From Rhizobium tropici CIAT 899 (GTDB lineage Bacteria; Pseudomonadota; Alphaproteobacteria; Rhizobiales; Rhizobiaceae), in assembly GCF_000330885.1 (NCBI RefSeq), contig NC_020059.1, positions 1,477,001 through 1,541,000 on the forward strand: 64,000 bases of DNA, in the 5' to 3' direction. The position numbers and the translations under genes were made by a program. Position 1 is the stretch's first letter. Each line of letters starts with the position of its first letter. A model generated the notes under the pieces. The model saw only the letters and a program-made list of their open reading frames with translations, was not told the origin of the DNA and made no database searches. Shown here in pieces: positions 26,333 to 48,241 of the stretch.

Positions 26333-26533
26333 ATGGCATCCAAAACGAATCCACTAGCGTTTCTGCGGCAGGTGCGCTCCGAGACGTCGAAAATCACTTG
26401 GCCCTCACGCCGCGAGACGATGATCTCGACGGTGATGGTGCTCGTCATGGTCGTTTTCGCTTCGCTGTTTTTCTTTGCTGCTGACCAGCTCATTGGCTGG
26501 ATTCTCGGCTACGTGCTGAATACCGGCAATTGA
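26333..26533 (+). CDS. secE: Preprotein translocase subunit SecE
   Basis: A 66-residue single-span SecE, the short form found outside Enterobacteria. A cytosolic amphipathic part ends RSETSKITWPSRRET, the conserved motif that clamps SecY, and one membrane helix (about residues 33-58) follows. With SecY (53933) and SecG, encoded elsewhere, it forms the translocation channel. The frame is open 5 codons further upstream, but MASKTNPLAF is the usual start. It precedes nusG by 18 bases. Confidence 0.95.
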   Translation: MASKTNPLAFLRQVRSETSKITWPSRRETMISTVMVLVMVVFASLFFFAADQLIGWILGYVLNTGN

Positions 26534-26551
26534 TATCGGGTGGAGATGAAC

Positions 26552-27082
26552 ATGGCGGCACGTTGGTACATCGTCCACGCTTATTCTAATTTCGAAAAGA
26601 AGGTGGCTGAATCCATTGAGGAGAAGGCCAGGCAGAAGGGTCTTGAGCATCTGTTCGAGAAGATTCTTGTGCCGACGGAAAAGGTTGTAGAGGTTCGTCG
26701 CGGTCGCAAGGTCGACAGCGAGCGCAAGTTCTTCCCGGGTTACGTGCTCGTGCGCGCCAATCTGACGGATGAAGCCTACCACCTGATCAAGAATACGCCG
26801 AAGGTCACAGGCTTCCTCGGTTCCGACAATAAGCCCGTTCCGATTCCGGATTATGAAGCCGAGCGCATTCTCGGTCAGGTTCAGGAGGGCGTCGAGCGGC
26901 CGAAGGCTTCCGTATCCTTCGAGATCGGCGAGCAGGTCCGTGTTTCCGATGGTCCGTTCGCATCGTTCAACGGCACGGTTCAGGATGTGGACGAAGAGCG
27001 TTCGCGCCTGAAGGTGGAAGTGTCGATTTTCGGCCGCGCTACGCCGGTCGAGCTGGAGTACAGCCAGGTCGAGAAGGTCTGA
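26552..27082 (+). CDS. nusG: Transcription termination/antitermination factor NusG
   Basis: A 176-residue factor. The N-terminal NGN domain (ARWYIVHAYSNFEKKVAE, then FFPGYVLVRANL) binds the RNA polymerase clamp, and the C-terminal KOW domain (GEQVRVSDGPFASFNGTVQDVD) contacts Rho or ribosomal protein S10. GGAG at 26542-26545 is six bases before ATG 26552, so earlier in-frame starts (GTG 26540, ATG 26546) are less likely. It is co-transcribed with secE. Confidence 0.97.
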   Translation: MAARWYIVHAYSNFEKKVAESIEEKARQKGLEHLFEKILVPTEKVVEVRRGRKVDSERKFFPGYVLVRANLTDEAYHLIKNTPKVTGFLGSDNKPVPIPDYEAERILGQVQEGVERPKASVSFEIGEQVRVSDGPFASFNGTVQDVDEERSRLKVEVSIFGRATPVELEYSQVEKV

Positions 27083-27137
27083 TTGTGATTTCTACGAAGG
27101 GTTGGCCTGGCGGCTGGCCTTTCGTTCGAGTTTGGAT

Positions 27138-27157
27138 ATAAGTAAATGCTTACTTAT
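27138..27157 (+). promoter_or_regulatory. Perfect inverted repeat upstream of rplK, with a possible -10
   Basis: ATAAGTAA (27138-27145) and TTACTTAT (27150-27157) flank ATGC. The left arm overlaps TATAAG (27137-27142), a good -10, though no clear -35 precedes it. It could be an operator or a transcript-start hairpin for rplKA. Confidence 0.5.
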
Positions 27158-27295
27158 GTCTCGCGGCGCAGCCGCACTGCGCGTGGAAGGGTAGGGTCTT
27201 AGCCGGACCTGGTGATCCGCACCACGCAACCGCAGCCGCCGGAGCGATCCGGCATAGTGGGCCGGGCAGCCGGTCATGTAGAAAGGCAGAGAGAA

Positions 27296-27727
27296 ATGGC
27301 TAAGAAAGTTGCAGGCCAGCTCAAGCTGCAGGTCAAGGCCGGCTCGGCGAATCCGTCGCCGCCGATCGGTCCTGCGCTTGGTCAGCGTGGCATTAACATC
27401 ATGGAATTCTGCAAGGCGTTCAATGCCGCCACGCAGGAAATGGAAAAGGGTATGCCGATCCCGGTCGTCATCACCTACTACCAGGACAAGTCCTTCACCT
27501 TCATCATGAAGCAGCCGCCGGTCAGCTACTTCCTGAAGAAGGAAGCGAAGATCCAGTCCGGCTCGAAGACCCCGGGCAAGGGCGCCAAGGCTGGCACCCT
27601 GACCAAGGCTCAGGTCAAGGCAATTGCCGAAGCCAAGATGAAGGATCTGAACGCCGCCGATATCGAAGGCGCAATGGCCATGATCGAGGGCTCTGCCCGC
27701 GCCATGGGCCTGGAAGTGGTAGGTTAA
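27296..27727 (+). CDS. rplK: 50S ribosomal protein L11
   Basis: 143 residues, the standard length. The N-terminal domain ([35 protein letters not shown]) carries the Pro/Gly region that thiostrepton contacts with 23S rRNA, and the C-terminal RNA-binding domain ends [21 protein letters not shown]. It shapes the GTPase-associated centre and is needed for RelA activation. GAGAG precedes ATG 27296; the longer frame to the left is not supported. rplA starts 4 bases after the stop. Confidence 0.98.
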   Translation: MAKKVAGQLKLQVKAGSANPSPPIGPALGQRGINIMEFCKAFNAATQEMEKGMPIPVVITYYQDKSFTFIMKQPPVSYFLKKEAKIQSGSKTPGKGAKAGTLTKAQVKAIAEAKMKDLNAADIEGAMAMIEGSARAMGLEVVG

Positions 27728-27731
27728 GACC

Positions 27732-28430
27732 ATGGTAGCAAAGCGTATTCAGAAGATCCGTGAAGGCGTTGATCCGACCAAGCTTTATGCCCTGGATCTG
27801 GCCATCAACATGGTCAAGGAACGTGCCGTCGCCAAGTTCGACGAAACCGTCGAAATCTCGATGAACCTCGGCGTTGATCCGCGTCACGCCGACCAGATGG
27901 TTCGCGGCGTCGTCAACCTGCCGAACGGCACCGGCCGTACGGTTCGTGTTGCCGTCTTCGCTCGTGGCGCCAAGGCCGACGAAGCCAAGGCTGCCGGTGC
28001 TGACATTGTCGGCGCTGAAGACCTGGTCGAAATCGTTCAGGGCGGCAAGATCGATTTCGATCGCTGCATCGCCACCCCGGACATGATGCCGCTGGTCGGT
28101 CGTCTCGGTAAGGTTCTCGGCCCGCGTGGCATGATGCCGAACCCGAAGGTCGGCACCGTCACGATGGACGTCAAGGCTGCTGTCGAAGCATCCAAGGGCG
28201 GCGCTGTCGAGTTCCGCGTCGAGAAGGCTGGTATCGTCCATGCTGGTATCGGCAAGGCTTCCTTCGACGCCAAGGCTCTGGAAGAAAACATCCGCGCCTT
28301 CGCTGACGCCGTCATCAAGGCGAAGCCGGCTGGCGCCAAGGGCAACTACGTCAAGCGCGTAGCGATCTCCTCGACCATGGGTCCGGGCGTCAAGATCGAG
28401 CCGTCGTCCGTCACGGCGCCGAGCGCCTGA
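27732..28430 (+). CDS. rplA: 50S ribosomal protein L1
   Basis: A 232-residue primary rRNA-binding protein of the mobile L1 stalk that moves deacylated tRNA out of the E site. Typical segments are [41 protein letters not shown] and the signature [21 protein letters not shown]. In many bacteria L1 also represses its own rplKA mRNA. The unit rplK-rplA ends here; a structured leader then precedes rplJ. Confidence 0.98.
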   Translation: MVAKRIQKIREGVDPTKLYALDLAINMVKERAVAKFDETVEISMNLGVDPRHADQMVRGVVNLPNGTGRTVRVAVFARGAKADEAKAAGADIVGAEDLVEIVQGGKIDFDRCIATPDMMPLVGRLGKVLGPRGMMPNPKVGTVTMDVKAAVEASKGGAVEFRVEKAGIVHAGIGKASFDAKALEENIRAFADAVIKAKPAGAKGNYVKRVAISSTMGPGVKIEPSSVTAPSA

Positions 28431-28761
28431 TTGATTTTGCCGGGCGGTAAGCTCGGCTTTTAAGAATTCCCGGCCTTTCGGGGCCGGGATTTCCGGAGAA
28501 ATCCGGAATTCCTGTCCGAGATTGCAGGTGGTTATCCCTTAATCACTTAAGCCTGCATGAGACGGGTAAGACCCGAATTTTGAAGAAGCATCGCTTCGAT
28601 GAACTCGGTTCGAGCCTTGGATGCCTTGTGCCTTGGAGCCGTATGGCTCGAGCGCGAGGGGACAGGATCCTCAAGCGTCGCTTGGGATCTCTCTTGATCC
28701 CAGGAGGCAAAAGGCAACCCGGCAGGCCCGTTAACCCGGTCCTGTCAACTGGAGAAAAGCA
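28431..28761 (+). promoter_or_regulatory. rplJ-rplL leader with several hairpins
   Basis: About 330 bases without a gene between rplA and rplJ. Hairpins: TCCCGGCC/GGCCGGGA (28468-28475 with 28482-28489), TTCCGGA-GAAA-TCCGGAA (28491-28508, a GNRA tetraloop), CAAGC/GCTTG around 28673-28685, and GGGATC/GATCCC (28684-28701). L10-L12 complexes repress translation of rplJL by binding such leaders in other bacteria; this region has the expected position and structure. Confidence 0.6.
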
Positions 28762-29280
28762 GTGGAAAGAGCGGAAAAACGCGAATTCGTCACGGAACTG
28801 AACGAAGTCTTCAAGGCTTCGGGCTCGGTTGTCGTGGCCCACTATGCTGGTGCTACAGTCGCTCAGATGAACGATTTTCGTTCCAAGATGCGCGCTGCTG
28901 GCGGCACCGTCAAAGTCGCGAAGAACCGCCTGGCCAAAATTGCTCTTCAGGGCACGGATGCGGAAGGGATTTCCAATCTCTTCACCGGTCAGACGCTGAT
29001 CGCATACAGCACTGATCCGATTACCGCTCCGAAGGTCGTCGTGGATTTCGCCAAGGGCAACGACAAGATCGTTGTACTGGGCGGTGCCATGGGAACAACA
29101 ACGCTCAACGCCGAAGGTGTAAAGTCGCTCGCGACCCTGCCTTCGCTGGACGAGCTGCGCGCGAAGCTGCTGGGCATGATCCAGACTCCGGCTACCCGCA
29201 TCGCAGGTGTTGTTGCAGCGCCGGCAAGCCAGCTTGCTCGCGTGTTCTCGGCCTACGCCAAGAAGGACGAAGCCGCGTAA
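28762..29280 (+). CDS. rplJ: 50S ribosomal protein L10
   Basis: 172 residues, starting at GTG with GGAG upstream ([17 protein letters not shown]). The rRNA-binding domain ([40 protein letters not shown]) is followed by the C-terminal helix that carries L7/L12 dimers. It forms the base of the flexible stalk that recruits translation GTPases. It is probably translationally controlled through the leader. Confidence 0.97.
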   Translation: MERAEKREFVTELNEVFKASGSVVVAHYAGATVAQMNDFRSKMRAAGGTVKVAKNRLAKIALQGTDAEGISNLFTGQTLIAYSTDPITAPKVVVDFAKGNDKIVVLGGAMGTTTLNAEGVKSLATLPSLDELRAKLLGMIQTPATRIAGVVAAPASQLARVFSAYAKKDEAA

Positions 29281-29338
29281 GGCGGTTTTTCGCTGTTTAT
29301 AACCAACCAGTTCGAACCGAACAAAAGGAACTATCAAA

Positions 29339-29722
<384 letters not shown>

Positions 29723-29737
29723 GCTTGAAACTGCTTT

Positions 29738-29775
29738 GGGAGGTGGTTTTTGCCGCCTCCCATTTGCCGTTTTTC
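29738..29775 (+). terminator. Terminator or attenuator after rplL
   Basis: GGGAGGTGG (29738-29746) pairs with CCGCCTCCC (29753-29761) with one G-T pair, followed after a few bases by TTTTT. It may reduce transcription from rplJL into rpoBC. Confidence 0.65.
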
Positions 29776-29782
29776 TGAACGA

Positions 29783-29821
29783 ATTACCCAAAAGCCGCGG
29801 GCAAAACGGCTTTTGGGTAAT
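29783..29821 (+). repeat. 15-bp perfect hairpin in the rplL-rpoB spacer
   Basis: A perfect 15-bp stem (29783-29797 with 29807-29821; core ACCCAAAAGCCG / CGGCTTTTGGGT) and a 9-base loop. It lacks a T run. In E. coli an RNase III site occupies the same interval, so mRNA processing is a reasonable guess. Confidence 0.6.
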
Positions 29822-29983
29822 GGGTTCTTCAAGAGGATGGTCTCAAACCGAACCGCGACGCAATCCGGCTGAGCGGTTTTCGGTTAGATAGACGAGATTG
29901 AACTACTCATTGATTGATGGGGTCGCCTGGCCAGTGATTCCCATCCGTTGCAGGCCCGGGTGCAGGATTTTAAAGGAGCGACG

Positions 29984-34126
<4,143 letters not shown>

Positions 34127-34300
34127 TAGCCTGCGGGTGCGCGCTGCCAGTCAGCGCGCACCGCTTGGAATATTGCAGCGCCGTTGGCGTCCCTTCGGAT
34201 GCATGGCGCCGCAAGGCGGTTTAAAAGCGTCAGTCCGGTTCCCGGGATTTGCCGGCACTGTTCGCAATTCGAGGGCGTTTCGCCCCTAAAGGAGATAGGC

Positions 34301-38509
<4,209 letters not shown>

Positions 38510-38534
38510 GCCGGTAGCGAATGTGAAAAATCAA

Positions 38535-38567
38535 AACCGCCCGGAGCGATCCGGGCGGTTTCTTTTT
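38535..38567 (+). terminator. rpoBC terminator
   Basis: Perfect 11-bp stem AACCGCCCGGA (38535-38545) / TCCGGGCGGTT (38550-38560) with a GCGA loop, followed by TCTTTTT. Confidence 0.93.
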
Positions 38568-38624
38568 ATGCGATGATAAAATCGATGGGGCGAGGGGAGG
38601 CCGCCTCCGCTGGCGGTCGTCCAA

Positions 38625-38918
38625 TCAGCGGAAGCGGATGATCGCGACTTCACCTTCGAGCGCGCCTTGGTAGGCGGAGGCATGCGGCTCTTCGTCCGGT
38701 ATATCCGTCAGGAGCCCGATCTGGTCGAGATCGGCCTCGATGAAGCCTTCCTCGGCCAACGCGTTCAGCGCCTCGCGCACGGCGGTATCGTCGTCAGGCG
38801 CTTTCAGCATGACATGCAAGTCGATGCCTTCGCCGCCATCGGTCTCGTAGCCCTTGCCGATGATGATGAAGACCATGGGACCGTCTGAATTGTTGTCGTT
38901 GTCTGGCGCAGTAATCAT
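38625..38918 (-). CDS. Conserved hypothetical protein, 97 residues
   Basis: A small acidic soluble protein (MITAPDNDNNSDGP, then MVFIIIGKGYETDGG, LHVMLKAPDDDTAVREALNALAEEGF). The alternating strand-helix pattern suggests a compact alpha/beta fold, perhaps ferredoxin-like. No cysteine, signal or membrane segment is seen. I do not recognise a named family. It sits alone on the minus strand between the rpoBC and str operons. Confidence 0.65.
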   Translation of the reverse strand: MITAPDNDNNSDGPMVFIIIGKGYETDGGEGIDLHVMLKAPDDDTAVREALNALAEEGFIEADLDQIGLLTDIPDEEPHASAYQGALEGEVAIIRFR

Positions 38919-39427
38919 GGATCTTCCTTCGGGAGTATCGAATCGACCCGGCGATTCCTTTTCGCCGCGCGGGTCCGTCGGATGGAAATGTTCTTCCGTG
39001 ATTCCTTATAGGGATTTTGTCGAAATACCAAAGTCCATCTTGCGGAAGGGGCGCCATTTCCGTATCCAATGCGCCAAATGGCTGGTTTGCCCGGGGTTTC
39101 CGGGCTTTATGACAAAGATAATTTCTTAACCGGCCTTGACGAACCGGCGGGAAACCAGTAGTACCGCCGCCATCGGAACCCATGTGAGGCATGGCTATTC
39201 GGGGCGACGCGCCCTGGAGTTCACCTCAAACAAGGTTCTAAACGCACGTTGAAGACACGAATGCTGCACGCACGACGCCACTTTTGGTGTCCTCTGCTTT
39301 TCTGTGGTCCATCTGCGAGAGCGGATCGGGCCACGTTTTGCGCATTGAGACGAACGTGTGTCGGTGCCGGTGACGGCGAAAGTCATGCCCGTAAGGGTGT
39401 CGAGATAGATTTACAAGGGATGGTTGA
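38919..39427 (+). promoter_or_regulatory. Upstream region and leader of the str operon
   Basis: About 510 bases with no supported gene. CTTGAC at 39135-39140 is a fair -35, with weak GTAGTA 17 bases on as a -10. A hairpin GACGCCA/TGGTGTC (39274-39280 with 39285-39291) is followed by a T-rich stretch (CTCTGCTTTT) and could act as an attenuator in the leader. The promoter call is tentative. Confidence 0.4.
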
Positions 39428-39799
39428 ATGCCTACCGTAAACCAGCTGATCCGCAAGCCTCGCCAGGCGCAGGTAAAGCGTAACAAGGTTCCCGCTCTTC
39501 AGGAGAACCCGCAGAAGCGCGGCGTTTGCACCCGCGTCTACACCACGACGCCGAAGAAGCCGAACTCGGCTCTGCGTAAGGTCGCAAAGATCCGCCTGAC
39601 CAACGGCTTCGAAGTCATTGGTTACATCCCCGGTGAAGGTCACAACCTTCAGGAACACTCTGTCGTCATGATCCGTGGCGGCCGCGTTAAGGACCTTCCG
39701 GGTGTTCGCTACCACATCATCCGCGGCGTTCTCGATACCCAGGGTGTCAAGAACCGCAAGCAGCGCCGTTCGAAGTACGGTGCAAAGCGTCCGAAGTAA
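39428..39799 (+). CDS. rpsL: 30S ribosomal protein S12
   Basis: A 123-residue decoding-centre protein. The loops [11 protein letters not shown] (K43) and [13 protein letters not shown] (K88 and D89) are wild type, so no streptomycin-resistance change is seen at these lysines; D89 is the usual methylthiolation site. It is the first gene of the str operon rpsL-rpsG-fusA-tuf. Confidence 0.98.
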
Positions 39800-39865
39800 T
39801 TCGGATTTTTAGATAATCCGGCGCTGCGCGAGGTTCTCCGCGTGGTGAAGCGTCGCAAAAGTTGA

Positions 39866-40351
<486 letters not shown>

Positions 40352-40381
40352 TCCCGAACGGTTTCGGAAAGGCAGTCCATT

Positions 40382-42481
<2,100 letters not shown>

Positions 42482-42547
42482 CCGGAATACCAATTGACCG
42501 ATAACAAGAATTGATCCCTCAGGGGACAGGAAAACGGAGAGCCGAAA

Positions 42548-43723
<1,176 letters not shown>

Positions 43724-44032
43724 TTCGAAGACGGCCACTCCCTCCGAGTGGCCGATTCGATGACAATATTATGATGCAAGCGGCACTAGCCGCTTGCTTA
43801 TGACATGGAAATGTTGCAAATGGCGCGCGAGCGCGATTTGCGCGCTGCTTCGGATGACGAAGTGGCCAATGAAATTAACAATAAGGTGGGCTGAAAGGCC
43901 TAAAGAGTGGATAGGGATGCCCGTAGCCGGCGTCCCTCTCGATCTTTGAAACCGGTGGTCCGCCTTAGGAAACAGAACAATCCGTGCCTTTTCGAGAGGC
44001 GCGCGAGATAACAAACACAAGGATAACGTCGA
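43724..44032 (+). promoter_or_regulatory. tuf-rpsJ spacer and S10 operon leader with three hairpins
   Basis: About 310 bases without a gene. Perfect stems CGGCCACTC/GAGTGGCCG (43732-43754) and GCAAGCGGC/GCCGCTTGC (43776-43797), and AGGGATGCC/GGCGTCCCT (43913-43937, one G-T pair). The first may end the str transcript, although no T run follows. The later ones may belong to the S10 leader, which in E. coli is bound by L4. Confidence 0.5.
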
Positions 44033-44341
44033 ATGAACGGCCAAAATATCCGCATTCGCCTGAAGGCGTTCGATCACCGGATTCTCGATGCTTCCACGCG
44101 CGAGATCGTGTCGACGGCGAAGCGCACCGGTGCAAGCGTCCGGGGCCCCGTTCCGCTTCCGACTCGTATCGAGAAGTTTACGGTAAACCGGTCCCCGCAC
44201 ATCGACAAGAAGAGCCGCGAGCAGTTCGAGATGCGCACGCATAAGCGCCTCCTCGACATCGTTGACCCGACCCCGCAGACGGTAGACGCGCTGATGAAGC
44301 TCGATCTCGCCGCCGGTGTCGATGTTGAGATCAAGCTCTGA
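44033..44341 (+). CDS. rpsJ: 30S ribosomal protein S10
   Basis: 102 residues ([19 protein letters not shown]). The typical signature is [37 protein letters not shown]. It is part of the 30S head and, free, acts with NusB in antitermination and links NusG to the ribosome. It is the first gene of the S10 operon, followed by rplC after 39 bases. Confidence 0.98.
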   Translation: MNGQNIRIRLKAFDHRILDASTREIVSTAKRTGASVRGPVPLPTRIEKFTVNRSPHIDKKSREQFEMRTHKRLLDIVDPTPQTVDALMKLDLAAGVDVEIKL

Positions 44342-44380
44342 GACCTCCGGTCCTCGAGCTGAGTGAGAAGGATTGAACCG

Positions 44381-45022
44381 ATGCGTTCAGGTGTGATTGC
44401 ACAGAAGGTGGGAATGACCCGCGTCTATAACGACGCCGGCGAGCATGTCCCGGTTACCGTATTGCGTTTGGATGGCTGCCAGGTCGTAGCCCAGCGCACA
44501 GTTGAAAAGAATGGCTACACCGCAGTTCAGCTCGGTGCCGGCCAGGCTAAGGTTAAGAACACGACGAAGGCTCTTCGCGGCCATTTCGCCGTCGCAAGCG
44601 TAGAGCCGAAGGCCAAGCTCGCAGAATTCCGTGTCACGGAAGACAATCTGCTTGAAGTCGGCACCGAGCTCAACGCAGGTCACTTCACGGCGGGTCAGCT
44701 CGTCGACGTGACCGGCACGACGATCGGTAAGGGCTTTGCCGGCGCCATCAAGCGCCACGGTTTCGGCGGTCTGCGCGCCACGCACGGTGTGTCGGTTTCG
44801 CACCGCTCGCATGGTTCGACCGGTTCGCGTCAGGACCCGGGCAAGGTGTTCAAGAACAAGAAGATGGCTGGTCACATGGGCCAGACCCGCGTTACGACGC
44901 AGAACCTTGAAGTGGTATCGACCGACGAAGATCGTGGTCTGATCCTGGTCAAGGGTGCGGTTCCCGGCTCCAAGGGTGCCTGGATTATCGTGCGCGACGC
45001 CGTCAAGTCGGCAGCGAAGTAA
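44381..45022 (+). CDS. rplC: 50S ribosomal protein L3
   Basis: 213 residues from ATG 44381 ([20 protein letters not shown]); the six upstream codons are not needed. A loop [41 protein letters not shown] reaches toward the peptidyl-transferase centre and contains the glutamine that is methylated in related species. It is an early assembly protein for 23S rRNA. Confidence 0.97.
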   Translation: MRSGVIAQKVGMTRVYNDAGEHVPVTVLRLDGCQVVAQRTVEKNGYTAVQLGAGQAKVKNTTKALRGHFAVASVEPKAKLAEFRVTEDNLLEVGTELNAGHFTAGQLVDVTGTTIGKGFAGAIKRHGFGGLRATHGVSVSHRSHGSTGSRQDPGKVFKNKKMAGHMGQTRVTTQNLEVVSTDEDRGLILVKGAVPGSKGAWIIVRDAVKSAAK

Positions 45023-45035
45023 GGGAGCCAAACCA

Positions 45036-45656
45036 ATGGAATTCAACGTCAAGACCCTCGAGGGCAAAGACGCCGGGAAGGTTTCCCTTTCTGATGCGAT
45101 TTTCGGCCTCGAGCCGCGTGAAGACATTCTCGCTCGCGTCGTTCGCTGGCAGCTTGCCAAGAAGCAGCAGGGCACGCATCAGGCAAAGGGCCGCGCGGAC
45201 GTAGCGCGCACCGGCGCCAAGATGTACAAGCAGAAGGGTACGGGCCGCGCTCGTCACCATTCGGCTCGCGCTCCGCAGTTCCGCGGCGGTGGTAAGGCTC
45301 ACGGCCCGGTCGCCCGCAGCCACGAGCATGATCTGCCGAAGAAGGTTCGCGCCCTCGGCCTGCGTCACGCTCTCTCGGCCAAGTTCAAGGCTGAAGACGT
45401 GATTGTTATCGACAATCTCGTCGCTACCGAAGCCAAGACCAAGGCACTCGCTGGCGCTTTCGAGACGCTCGGCCTGACGAACGCTCTGTTCATCGGCGGT
45501 GCTGAACTCGACAGCAACTTCAAGCTCGCAGCCCAGAACATCCCGAATATCGATGTTCTGCCGGTTCAGGGCATCAACGTTTACGACATCCTGCGCCGCG
45601 GCAAGCTCGTGCTGTCCAAGGCTGCAGTTGAAGCTCTAGAGGAGCGTTTCAAGTGA
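45036..45656 (+). CDS. rplD: 50S ribosomal protein L4
   Basis: 206 residues from ATG 45036 ([18 protein letters not shown]). The long rRNA-penetrating loop ([46 protein letters not shown]) lines the peptide exit tunnel, and changes there cause macrolide resistance in other species. In E. coli L4 represses the S10 operon. Its stop overlaps the rplW start. Confidence 0.97.
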   Translation: MEFNVKTLEGKDAGKVSLSDAIFGLEPREDILARVVRWQLAKKQQGTHQAKGRADVARTGAKMYKQKGTGRARHHSARAPQFRGGGKAHGPVARSHEHDLPKKVRALGLRHALSAKFKAEDVIVIDNLVATEAKTKALAGAFETLGLTNALFIGGAELDSNFKLAAQNIPNIDVLPVQGINVYDILRRGKLVLSKAAVEALEERFK

Positions 45657-45946
45657 CGGATCTTCGCCATTATGATGTGATCGTTTCTCCTGCGATCACC
45701 GAAAAGTCCACGCTGCTTTCGGACAATAACCAGGTTGTTTTCAACGTTGCGAAGACCGCGACGAAGCCGGAAATCAAGGCTGCCGTCGAAGCGCTCTTCG
45801 GCGTCAAGGTGACGGCCGTTAACACTCTGCTGCGCCTCGGCAAGACCAAGCGGTTCAAGGGTCTCGTCGGCAAGCAGAAGGACGTGAAGAAGGCTGTTGT
45901 GACGCTCGCCGAAGGCCAGTCGATCGACGTCTCCACCGGTCTCTGA
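45653..45946 (+). CDS. rplW: 50S ribosomal protein L23
   Basis: 97 residues, starting at GTG within the overlap GTGA with the end of rplD, so coupled. Segments [13 protein letters not shown] and KFDVNxx-type motifs (here [29 protein letters not shown]) are diagnostic. L23 sits at the tunnel exit and docks trigger factor and SRP. Confidence 0.97.
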   Translation: MTDLRHYDVIVSPAITEKSTLLSDNNQVVFNVAKTATKPEIKAAVEALFGVKVTAVNTLLRLGKTKRFKGLVGKQKDVKKAVVTLAEGQSIDVSTGL

Positions 45947-45957
45947 GGAATAAGAAA

Positions 45958-46794
45958 ATGGCATTGAAAACATTCAATCCGACGACCCCGAGCCAGCGTC
46001 AGCTGGTCATTGTCGATCGCTCCTCGCTCTACAAGGGCAAGCCGGTCAAGTCGCTGACCGAAGGCCTCACCTCCAAGGGTGGCCGTAACAACACTGGCCG
46101 CATCACCGTCCGTTTCCAGGGCGGTGGTCACAAGCGCAGCTATCGTCTGGTCGACTTCAAGCGTCGCAAGTTCGACGTCGAAGCAACCGTCGAGCGTATC
46201 GAATACGATCCGAACCGTACCGCTTACATCGCTCTGGTGAAGTACACGGACGGCGAACTGGCCTACATCATCGCTCCGCAGCGTCTTGCTTCGGGCGACA
46301 AGGTCATCGCTTCGGAAAAGGCAGTGGACGTGAAGCCGGGCAACACCATGCCGCTTCAGTTCATCCCGGTCGGCTCCATCATCCACAATGTGGAAATGAA
46401 GCCGGGCAAGGGCGGACAGATCGCTCGCTCCGCCGGTTCCTACGCACAGCTCGTCGGTCGTGACCAGGGCATGGCGATCCTTCGCCTGAACTCGGGCGAA
46501 CAGCGCCTCGTGCATGGTACTTGCCTCGCCACGATCGGTGCGGTTTCGAACCCGGATCACGGCAACATCAACGACGGTAAGGCTGGTCGTTCGCGTTGGC
46601 GTGGCAAGAAGCCGCATAACCGCGGCGTTGTCATGAACCCGGTCGACCATCCGCACGGCGGTGGTGAAGGCCGCACCTCCGGTGGTCGCCATCCGGTGAC
46701 CCCATGGGGCAAGCCGACCAAGGGCAAGCGTACGCGGTCGAACAAGTCGACCGACAAGATGATTATGCGCTCGCGCCATCAGCGCAAGAAGTAA
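45958..46794 (+). CDS. rplB: 50S ribosomal protein L2
   Basis: 278 residues. An OB-fold and an SH3-like domain are followed by the conserved C-terminal stretch [26 protein letters not shown], whose His residues approach the peptidyl-transferase centre. It bridges the subunits and is essential for their association and for peptide bond formation. Spacing to rplW is 11 bases. Confidence 0.98.
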   Translation: MALKTFNPTTPSQRQLVIVDRSSLYKGKPVKSLTEGLTSKGGRNNTGRITVRFQGGGHKRSYRLVDFKRRKFDVEATVERIEYDPNRTAYIALVKYTDGELAYIIAPQRLASGDKVIASEKAVDVKPGNTMPLQFIPVGSIIHNVEMKPGKGGQIARSAGSYAQLVGRDQGMAILRLNSGEQRLVHGTCLATIGAVSNPDHGNINDGKAGRSRWRGKKPHNRGVVMNPVDHPHGGGEGRTSGGRHPVTPWGKPTKGKRTRSNKSTDKMIMRSRHQRKK

Positions 46795-46809
46795 GAGAGG
46801 AAGTCTCAA

Positions 46810-47088
46810 GTGGCTCGTTCAGTATGGAAAGGTCCGTTTGTTGACGGCTATCTTCTCAAGAAGGCTGAGAAGGTGCGTGAAGGCGGACGTAACGAAATAA
46901 TCAAGATGTGGAGCCGTCGCTCCACCATCATGCCGCAGTTCGTTGGTCTCACCTTCGGTGTCTACAACGGCAGCAAGCACATTCCGGTCAGCGTCAATGA
47001 AGACATGGTCGGACACAAGTTCGGCGAGTTCGCCCCGACCCGTACCTATTATGGTCACGGTGCGGACAAGAAGGCGAAGAGGAAGTAA
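46810..47088 (+). CDS. rpsS: 30S ribosomal protein S19
   Basis: 92 residues starting at GTG ([21 protein letters not shown]), with GAGAGGAAG upstream. The signature [25 protein letters not shown] and the basic tail are typical. With S13 it forms the 30S head contact with A-site tRNA. It is 2 bases from rplV. Confidence 0.97.
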   Translation: MARSVWKGPFVDGYLLKKAEKVREGGRNEIIKMWSRRSTIMPQFVGLTFGVYNGSKHIPVSVNEDMVGHKFGEFAPTRTYYGHGADKKAKRK

Positions 47089-47090
47089 CA

Positions 47091-47480
47091 ATGGGCAAGG
47101 CAAAAACCGAACGCCGGCTGAAGGACAATGAAGCGCAGGCAGTTGCGCGCACGCTCCGTGTCAGCCCGCAGAAGCTCAACCTGGTCGCGGCTTCGATCCG
47201 CGGCAAGAAGGTTGACCGCGCGCTCGCAGAGCTGGAATTCTCGCGCAAGCGCATCGCAGGAGCCGTCAAGAAGACGCTCGAATCTGCGATCGCCAATGCG
47301 GAGAACAACCACGATCTCGACGTTGACTCGCTGGTCGTAGCGGAAGCTTACGTCGGCAAGTCGATCGTCATGAAGCGTTTCCACGCTCGTGGCCGTGGCC
47401 GCGCATCTCGCATCGAGCGTCCGTTCGCACACCTGACGATCGTCGTTCGTGAAGTGGAAGCTCAAGAGGAGGCCGCATAA
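47091..47480 (+). CDS. rplV: 50S ribosomal protein L22
   Basis: 129 residues. The extended hairpin (about residues 80-100: [25 protein letters not shown]) lines the exit tunnel beside L4. The usual [23 protein letters not shown] is present. Its stop overlaps the rpsC start (TAATG), implying coupling. Confidence 0.97.
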   Translation: MGKAKTERRLKDNEAQAVARTLRVSPQKLNLVAASIRGKKVDRALAELEFSRKRIAGAVKKTLESAIANAENNHDLDVDSLVVAEAYVGKSIVMKRFHARGRGRASRIERPFAHLTIVVREVEAQEEAA

Positions 47481-48205
47481 TGGGTCAGAAAATCAATCCA
47501 ATCGGCTTTCGTCTTGGCATCAACCGCACTTGGGATAGCCGCTGGTTCGCGGACAATGCCGAGTACGGCCAGCTCCTCCACGAAGACCTGAAGATGCGCA
47601 AGTTCGTTATGAACGAACTGAAGCAGGCTGGTATCTCCAAGGTGGTCATCGAGCGTCCGCACAAGAAGTGCCGCGTCACGATCCACTCGGCTCGTCCGGG
47701 CCTGATCATCGGCAAGAAGGGCGCTGACATCGACAAGCTCCGCAAGAAGCTGTCGGACATGACGAATTCCGAAACGCACCTCAACATCGTTGAAGTTCGC
47801 AAGCCGGAAATCGACGCGACGCTGGTTGCCCAGTCGATCGCTCAGCAGCTGGAACGCCGTGTTGCTTTCCGTCGCGCCATGAAGCGCGCCGTTCAGTCCG
47901 CGATGCGTCTTGGCGCCGAAGGCATCAAGATCACCTGCGCCGGCCGTCTCGGCGGTGCAGAAATCGCTCGTACGGAATGGTACCGCGAAGGCCGCGTGCC
48001 GCTGCATACGCTGCGTGCCGACATCGACTACGGTACGGCTGAAGCAGAAACCGCTTTCGGTATCTGCGGCATCAAGGTCTGGATCTTCAAGGGCGAAATC
48101 CTTGAGCACGATCCGATGGCCTCCGAACGCCGCGCGCTCGAAGGCGACGCCCAGGGTCCGGCTAGCCGCGATCGCGATAGAGACCGTCGCCGCGACAACG
48201 CTTGA
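47480..48205 (+). CDS. rpsC: 30S ribosomal protein S3
   Basis: 241 residues. An N-terminal KH domain ([24 protein letters not shown] holds the GxxG loop) and a C-terminal domain ([38 protein letters not shown]) form part of the mRNA entry channel and its helicase. The tail is charged ([13 protein letters not shown]). Confidence 0.97.
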   Translation: MGQKINPIGFRLGINRTWDSRWFADNAEYGQLLHEDLKMRKFVMNELKQAGISKVVIERPHKKCRVTIHSARPGLIIGKKGADIDKLRKKLSDMTNSETHLNIVEVRKPEIDATLVAQSIAQQLERRVAFRRAMKRAVQSAMRLGAEGIKITCAGRLGGAEIARTEWYREGRVPLHTLRADIDYGTAEAETAFGICGIKVWIFKGEILEHDPMASERRALEGDAQGPASRDRDRDRRRDNA

Positions 48206-48241
48206 TAGCGTACGTGGCAGATAAGTTCGGAGAATAAGAAA

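Noticed and set aside
38794..39192. Small frames in the region before rpsL
   Set aside because: No start signals and no conserved pattern; the region is better explained as upstream and leader DNA.
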